Positions 59,886 to 64,000 of a stretch of 64,000 bases of DNA are shown here, piece by piece (position 1 is the stretch's first letter; every line of letters begins with the position of its first letter). Where the stretch lies: the NCBI RefSeq assembly GCF_900163785.1, contig NZ_FUKN01000013.1, positions 372,001 to 436,000 on the forward strand, given 5' to 3'. Position numbers and translations under genes: made by a program. The notes beneath the pieces were generated by a model. It saw only the letters and a list, made by a program, of their open reading frames with translations. It was not told where the DNA came from and ran no database searches. This DNA is from Psychrobacter sp. JB385. Its GTDB lineage: Bacteria; Pseudomonadota; Gammaproteobacteria; Pseudomonadales; Moraxellaceae.

Positions 59886-60878
59886 TCAAGTACAGCTACT
59901 CATATACTGTGCTTCTGTCAGATCTGGGTTACGACAATCGGCTAACGGATCATATCCGTCGTCATAACCTGAACGTTCGATCACGAATTTACGCAGATCA
60001 GCATCTGTGCCACCACCAAGGGTAAAATCATTTAGTAAATCTATCATGTCTTGTGGTACTTCAATATCGTTATTAACAAGGTAGTCAATGTGTGCTGCTT
60101 GTGCTGGTGTTAGTAGTTCGGTCGTTTCTACAGAGTAATCACCGGTTCCATTATCGTAGTAGTCATTATTCGACGTATCATAAGTAGCTTCACTCTCATC
60201 TGATATAGACGTAGTATCAGTATCCAGTTGCTCACTTAGATCTTGGAATATGTCATCATAGGTTTCATTTGCAACATCTTCATCAATCAAGCCGAAGTCA
60301 GTGACAGATGATTCCTCGATGTTCTTATTAGAGTTTTTATCTTTTAAGTCTAATGAAAAAGAAATCCTTGTGACTTTCCAGCTAAGACCGTCTCTCTGCA
60401 TAATCACATCTAATGACTCATCCGAATCATCAGCATCAATGATCTGAACTTTGAATTGATTAAAGGATAGGTAGCCAGCTTTATAATCAATATCTTCATT
60501 GTTGATTTTAGCCTTATCTTCAGAGCTGTCATTACTTGAGTCAAAATCCAAATTTTGCCCTTGAAACATTAATGCAACCCCATCAGGTGTGACCAAACCA
60601 TCAACGAGTGGATCTATCATTGCAGCGGCTAACATCGTTCCTAAAGCTTCAAAACCATCTTGCTCATCACTTGCAGCAAGCTCTTCAACCATAGCAGCTT
60701 TGACTTGATCTTTTATGCTCTGCTTAACGCTAGGGAAGTCAATATACCCTGACAGCTTATCTGCGTCTTTCTGTTCAACAGCATTTTTAATATTGTACAA
60801 AGCTATATATGGTGAAGCGTAGAGATAAATCGCAAATATAACCAACAAGCCAGCCAGCCAAGGTAAAAGCTTTTTCAA
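59886..60878 (-). CDS. DUF2939 domain membrane-anchored protein
   Basis: 330 residues. One N-terminal membrane helix (LLPWLAGLLVIFAIYLYASP), then the DUF2939 domain at about residues 25-180 (YNIKNAVEQKDADKLSGYID, FPSVKQSIKDQVKAAMVEEL, DGLVTPDGVALMFQG), an acidic Asp/Ser/Thr-rich linker, and a short C-terminal segment with two Cys (ADCRNPDLTEAQYMSSCT). It should face the periplasm. Function unknown. AGGAGAGATC lies upstream of the start. Confidence 0.85.
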   Translation of the reverse strand: MKKLLPWLAGLLVIFAIYLYASPYIALYNIKNAVEQKDADKLSGYIDFPSVKQSIKDQVKAAMVEELAASDEQDGFEALGTMLAAAMIDPLVDGLVTPDGVALMFQGQNLDFDSSNDSSEDKAKINNEDIDYKAGYLSFNQFKVQIIDADDSDESLDVIMQRDGLSWKVTRISFSLDLKDKNSNKNIEESSVTDFGLIDEDVANETYDDIFQDLSEQLDTDTTSISDESEATYDTSNNDYYDNGTGDYSVETTELLTPAQAAHIDYLVNNDIEVPQDMIDLLNDFTLGGGTDADLRKFVIERSGYDDGYDPLADCRNPDLTEAQYMSSCT

Positions 60879-61309
60879 AAGATCTCTCCTGAATTTTTAA
60901 CAATATTAAAATACGATGAAGCACCATTTACTTATAACGCTTGAAGGTTATTAGCTGCCGTGCTTACAAATCGTAATTTTCGCCAAATTTGTGTATTTAT
61001 ACATGTTTACATAGTAGTAACATTTAGAAATTAATGCTAACATTAGTTGACTTGCAAAACAATTTAATAAGCTTTTATTTATCAAAATACCTTTTAGTAT
61101 TCGACAAGAACATCAACGTTGTCGTTCATAGAGTAATTTGCTTAGGTCTATATAAATTCTGAGTCGAGCAAAATAAAAATTAACCATTGTTTGTGATCTA
61201 TATCGAGTACGAGATAACAGTTCCTTCCAAAAATGAATTGATAGATAAGCTTGCTTAAAAGCCCAATCTAGTTAAAATTGTTATCACAAAACAAATCACT
61301 TTCTTGTAC
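60879..61309. other. Intergenic region between DUF2939 and hsdM
   Basis: Divergent promoter region, AT-rich, without genes. No promoter boxes can be named firmly. Confidence 0.45.
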
Positions 61310-61340
61310 GGCTAACCATACATTTATTTCATGGTTAGCC
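61310..61340 (+). promoter_or_regulatory. Inverted repeat just upstream of hsdM
   Basis: GGCTAACCAT pairs perfectly with ATGGTTAGCC across an 11-base spacer, 25 bases before the hsdM ATG. It has no T tract, so it is more likely an operator or a leader hairpin that limits hsdM translation. Confidence 0.55.
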
Positions 61341-61365
61341 ATCAGAGCATAGAGAACAAAAAAAC

Positions 61366-62955
61366 ATGGCCAAAACATCGGTAAGCAAAAAAGATAAAAC
61401 AGACAATGGCAATTTTGAAGAAGCCCTTTGGGATGCGGCCAACAAGCTACGAGGTAGCGTTGAATCCTCAGAATATAAGCACATCGTTCTTAGCCTGATT
61501 TTCTTAAAATTCATCAGTGATACTTTTGAGCAGCAGCGCCAAAAGCTGATCGATACGGGCTATGAAAAACATATCGATGTGGTGCAAGCCTATACCAAAG
61601 ATAACGTGTTCTATTTGCCAGAGGAGAGCCGTTGGAGCTTTATTCAGCAGAATGCCAAGCAAGAAGATATCGCCCTTAAAATTGATACGGCGCTTAGTAC
61701 CATTGAGAAGACCAACCAATCATTGAAAGGCGCATTGCCTGACAACTACTTCTCGCGTCTTGGCTTAACGGCTAGTAAACTTGCTGCTTTGATTGATGTG
61801 GTCAATAACATCGATACCATTGGTAATCCTGAGGAAGACACGGTAGGGCGTGTCTATGAGTATTTCTTGGGTAAGTTTGCCGCGACTGAAGGCAAGGGCG
61901 GTGGTGAGTTCTATACGCCTAAGTCTGTGGTCAATCTGATTGCAGAGATGGTTGAGCCATATCAAGGCAAAATCTATGATCCTTGCTGCGGTTCAGGCGG
62001 CATGTTTGTCCAGTCCATCAAGTTCATTGAGAGTCACCATGGCAATACCAAAGACGTGTCTATCTATGGGCAGGAGTACACCAGCACCACCTACAAGCTC
62101 GCCAAAATGAACCTCGCCATTCGTGGTATCTCTAGCAACTTGGGTGATGTGGCAGCCGATACCTTCTTTAAAGATCAGCATGAAGACCTAAAAGCCGACT
62201 TCATCATGGCAAACCCACCTTTTAACCAAAAGGATTGGCGCGCGCCTGATGAGCTGGTCGATGATCCACGCTGGGCAGGCTATCCGACACCGCCAACGGG
62301 TAATGCCAACTATGCATGGATATTGCACATGATATCTAAGCTCTCTGAGCACGGTACAGCAGGTTTCGTACTGGCCAATGGTTCGATGTCTACCACCACC
62401 AGTGGTGAAGGTGATATACGCGAGCAAATCATCAAAAATGATCTGGTCGATTGTATGATTGCGCTACCGGGTCAACTGTTTTATACCACGCAGATTCCGG
62501 TGTGCTTATGGTTTATCAGTAAAGACAAAGCCGTCAAGTCCGCTGATAGTCAAGCACGTGGGCTGCGTAATCGCAGCGGTGAGACGCTATTCATTGATGC
62601 CCGTAATATCGGTGCAATGATAGATCGTACCCATAAAGAATTTTCTACTGATGATATTGAGGCGATTGCTAAGACTTATCATGCATGGCGCGGAGAGAAA
62701 GAAGCTGGCGGTTATGAAGCCTATAGCGATGAGGCAGGCTACTGTAAATCAGCAAGCCTAGCGGATATCGAAGCTAATGACTATGTGCTCACGCCTGGGC
62801 GTTATGTCGGTGCTGCTGCAATTGAGGATGACGGAATCCTGTTTGAGACAAAAATGTTAGAACTCAGCCAAACGCTGTATGCACAGATGCAAGAGTCACA
62901 AAAACTAGATGCAACTATTCGTCAGAATTTGGAGGTGTTGGGTTATGGCGAGTGA
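61366..62955 (+). CDS. hsdM: Type I restriction-modification system methyltransferase subunit
   Basis: Adenine-N6 DNA methyltransferase subunit. 529 residues: N-terminal HsdM helical domain (FEEALWDAANKLRGSVESSE, HIVLSLIFLKFISDTFEQQR), the AdoMet motif DPCCGSGGMFVQS near residue 205, and the catalytic motif IMANPPFNQKDW near residue 282, then a C-terminal helical region. The stop overlaps the hsdS start by 11 bases, which couples their translation. The ribosome site is weak, beneath the upstream hairpin. hsdR is not in the window and probably lies to the right. Confidence 0.96.
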   Translation: MAKTSVSKKDKTDNGNFEEALWDAANKLRGSVESSEYKHIVLSLIFLKFISDTFEQQRQKLIDTGYEKHIDVVQAYTKDNVFYLPEESRWSFIQQNAKQEDIALKIDTALSTIEKTNQSLKGALPDNYFSRLGLTASKLAALIDVVNNIDTIGNPEEDTVGRVYEYFLGKFAATEGKGGGEFYTPKSVVNLIAEMVEPYQGKIYDPCCGSGGMFVQSIKFIESHHGNTKDVSIYGQEYTSTTYKLAKMNLAIRGISSNLGDVAADTFFKDQHEDLKADFIMANPPFNQKDWRAPDELVDDPRWAGYPTPPTGNANYAWILHMISKLSEHGTAGFVLANGSMSTTTSGEGDIREQIIKNDLVDCMIALPGQLFYTTQIPVCLWFISKDKAVKSADSQARGLRNRSGETLFIDARNIGAMIDRTHKEFSTDDIEAIAKTYHAWRGEKEAGGYEAYSDEAGYCKSASLADIEANDYVLTPGRYVGAAAIEDDGILFETKMLELSQTLYAQMQESQKLDATIRQNLEVLGYGE

Positions 62956-64000
62956 TTGGGTAAAAACAACTCTTGGAGAAATAGTAAAGCTAGGCAATGG
63001 AATAATTCAGACAGGACCATTTGGTAGCCAATTACATGCCTCTGATTATGTTGATGAGGGGATTCCAGTAATCATGCCTCTTAATATTATCAATAATAAA
63101 ATAGATTTATCTGGTATAGCTAGAATAACTAAGGAAGATGCAGAAAGACTATCAAAGCATTTAGTGAAAAAGAACGATATCGTATACAGTCGCCGAGGTG
63201 ACGTAACTAGAAAAGCGTTGATTACTGAACTTGAAGAAGGAATGTTTTGTGGTACTGGATGCTTACTTGTAAGACCTGGTAATAGCATAGATGCTCGTTT
63301 CTTGACCTATCACTTAAGTTCGCCTATAAATCAAGAGTGGATAATCAGACACGCTGTTGGCGCTACTATGCCTAATCTTAATACAGGAATACTCAAGCGC
63401 GTTCCTTTGAACATACCAAGTTTGGATACTCAAAAAGCCATTGCCCATATCCTTGGCTCATTAGACGACAAAATCGAGCTAAACCGCCAAATGAACGAAA
63501 CGCTAGAAGCGATGGCGCAGGCGTTATTTAAAAGCTGGTTTGTTGACTTTGATCCCGTGATTGATAATGCGCTCGCAGCTGGTAATGCCATTCCTGATGA
63601 ATTTATCGAACGTGCTGAGCAACGTAAAGGCATTGAGAAAAAAGACAATTCAGATATTCAGGCATTATTCCCTGATGAGTTTGAGTTTACAGAAGAGATG
63701 GGTTGGATTCCGAAGGGGTGGGAATCTGGAACGCTTGCTGATATTTGCTTTTTCGGGAAAGGTAAAATAAATACTTCAGAACTCAGTTTGGAAAATTATG
63801 TTTCTACTGAGAATATGAATAAAGAAAAAGCGGGTATTTCTTACGCAGCAAGTATCGCGATTACTAGTCAAGTTCCAAAGTTCTTTGTAGGACAAACCCT
63901 GATTTCTAATATACGTCCGTACTTCAAAAAGATATGGCTTGCTAGTTTCAGTGGTGGTCGGTCAAATGATGTTTTAGGCTTTCAAGCTAATGATGCTGTA
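62945..64000 (+). CDS. hsdS: Type I restriction-modification specificity subunit, 5' part
   Basis: DNA-recognition subunit of the type I complex; 352 codons are in the window and the frame is still open at the right edge. It begins MASDWVKTTLGEIVKLGNG. The first target-recognition domain is about residues 1-165, with GIIQTGPFGSQLHASDYV and NIPSLDTQKAIAHILGSLDD at its end; the central conserved helix follows (LNRQMNETLEAMAQALFKSW, FVDFDPV), and the second recognition domain starts at GWIPKGWESGTLADI. The helix pattern is typical of the EcoR124-like group. The recognition sequence cannot be deduced. Confidence 0.93.
   Translation, partial: MASDWVKTTLGEIVKLGNGIIQTGPFGSQLHASDYVDEGIPVIMPLNIINNKIDLSGIARITKEDAERLSKHLVKKNDIVYSRRGDVTRKALITELEEGMFCGTGCLLVRPGNSIDARFLTYHLSSPINQEWIIRHAVGATMPNLNTGILKRVPLNIPSLDTQKAIAHILGSLDDKIELNRQMNETLEAMAQALFKSWFVDFDPVIDNALAAGNAIPDEFIERAEQRKGIEKKDNSDIQALFPDEFEFTEEMGWIPKGWESGTLADICFFGKGKINTSELSLENYVSTENMNKEKAGISYAASIAITSQVPKFFVGQTLISNIRPYFKKIWLASFSGGRSNDVLGFQANDAV

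Noticed and set aside
1..64000. CRISPR arrays, tRNA or rRNA genes, insertion sequences
   Set aside because: Looked for regular direct repeats with spacers, cloverleaf ends and transposase motifs; none found. The only regular array is the coding repeat in copB.

Overview
The window reads as chromosomal DNA of a Moraxellaceae gammaproteobacterium, most likely Psychrobacter. This rests on the moderate-to-low GC, the gene content (sspA/sspB, petABC, uup, slyX, divergent LysR-leuC, truA, a FimV-type pair, queA, dinB) and two FadL/OmpP1-type porins whose mature N-termini I associate with Psychrobacter. No tRNA, rRNA, CRISPR array, transposase or integrase is visible.

Positions 1-32700 are mostly a core backbone. 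The 3' end of scoB and bdhA (ketone-body use) are followed by apbC, an unknown gene, dcd, sspB/sspA, the cytochrome bc1 operon petABC, uup, slyX, two tandem FadL-like porins and putP. Next comes leucine synthesis: a LysR regulator divergent from leuC, leuD and leuB, with two envelope proteins of unknown function between the leu genes. Then follow an L,D-transpeptidase, infA, truA, an asparaginase, a FimV homologue divided between two genes, queA and dinB. Most transcription units end in a clear intrinsic terminator.

Positions 32800-42760 hold what looks like a dedicated catabolic locus. A MocR-type (GntR plus aminotransferase fold) regulator precedes a class II (degradative type) HMG-CoA reductase, a small membrane protein, a TctA-like permease, a CitMHS-type permease, an AtuA/DUF1446 protein with its small AtuA-like partner, and an AtoE-type short-chain fatty acid transporter. 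I infer uptake and oxidation of mevalonate or a related branched hydroxy acid; no HMG-CoA lyase or CoA ligase is present in the window.

Positions 43800-50900 are accessory. After a Sel1-repeat protein come an AT-rich orphan gene, an inovirus Gp2-like protein with a His-x-His motif, a zinc-ribbon protein, a DUF932 / YqaJ nuclease / recombination-directionality-factor-like cassette in which each gene has its own terminator, and an AlpA-like regulator. This resembles part of an integrative element or plasmid without a visible integrase.

Positions 50900-59550 are a copper-resistance locus. CopS/CopR are encoded divergently from a Met/His-rich periplasmic protein, a cytochrome c, a DUF411 lipoprotein, the Tat-exported multicopper oxidase CopA, CopB with seven ten-residue Met/His repeats, a DUF305 membrane protein and a glutaredoxin-MauE fusion. 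A perfect-armed palindrome lies in the divergent promoter region. A broken tatA-like gene, not previously evident as an ORF because its ATG has become ATA, sits at the end. After a DUF2939 protein the window finishes in a type I restriction-modification locus (hsdM complete, hsdS running off the right edge).
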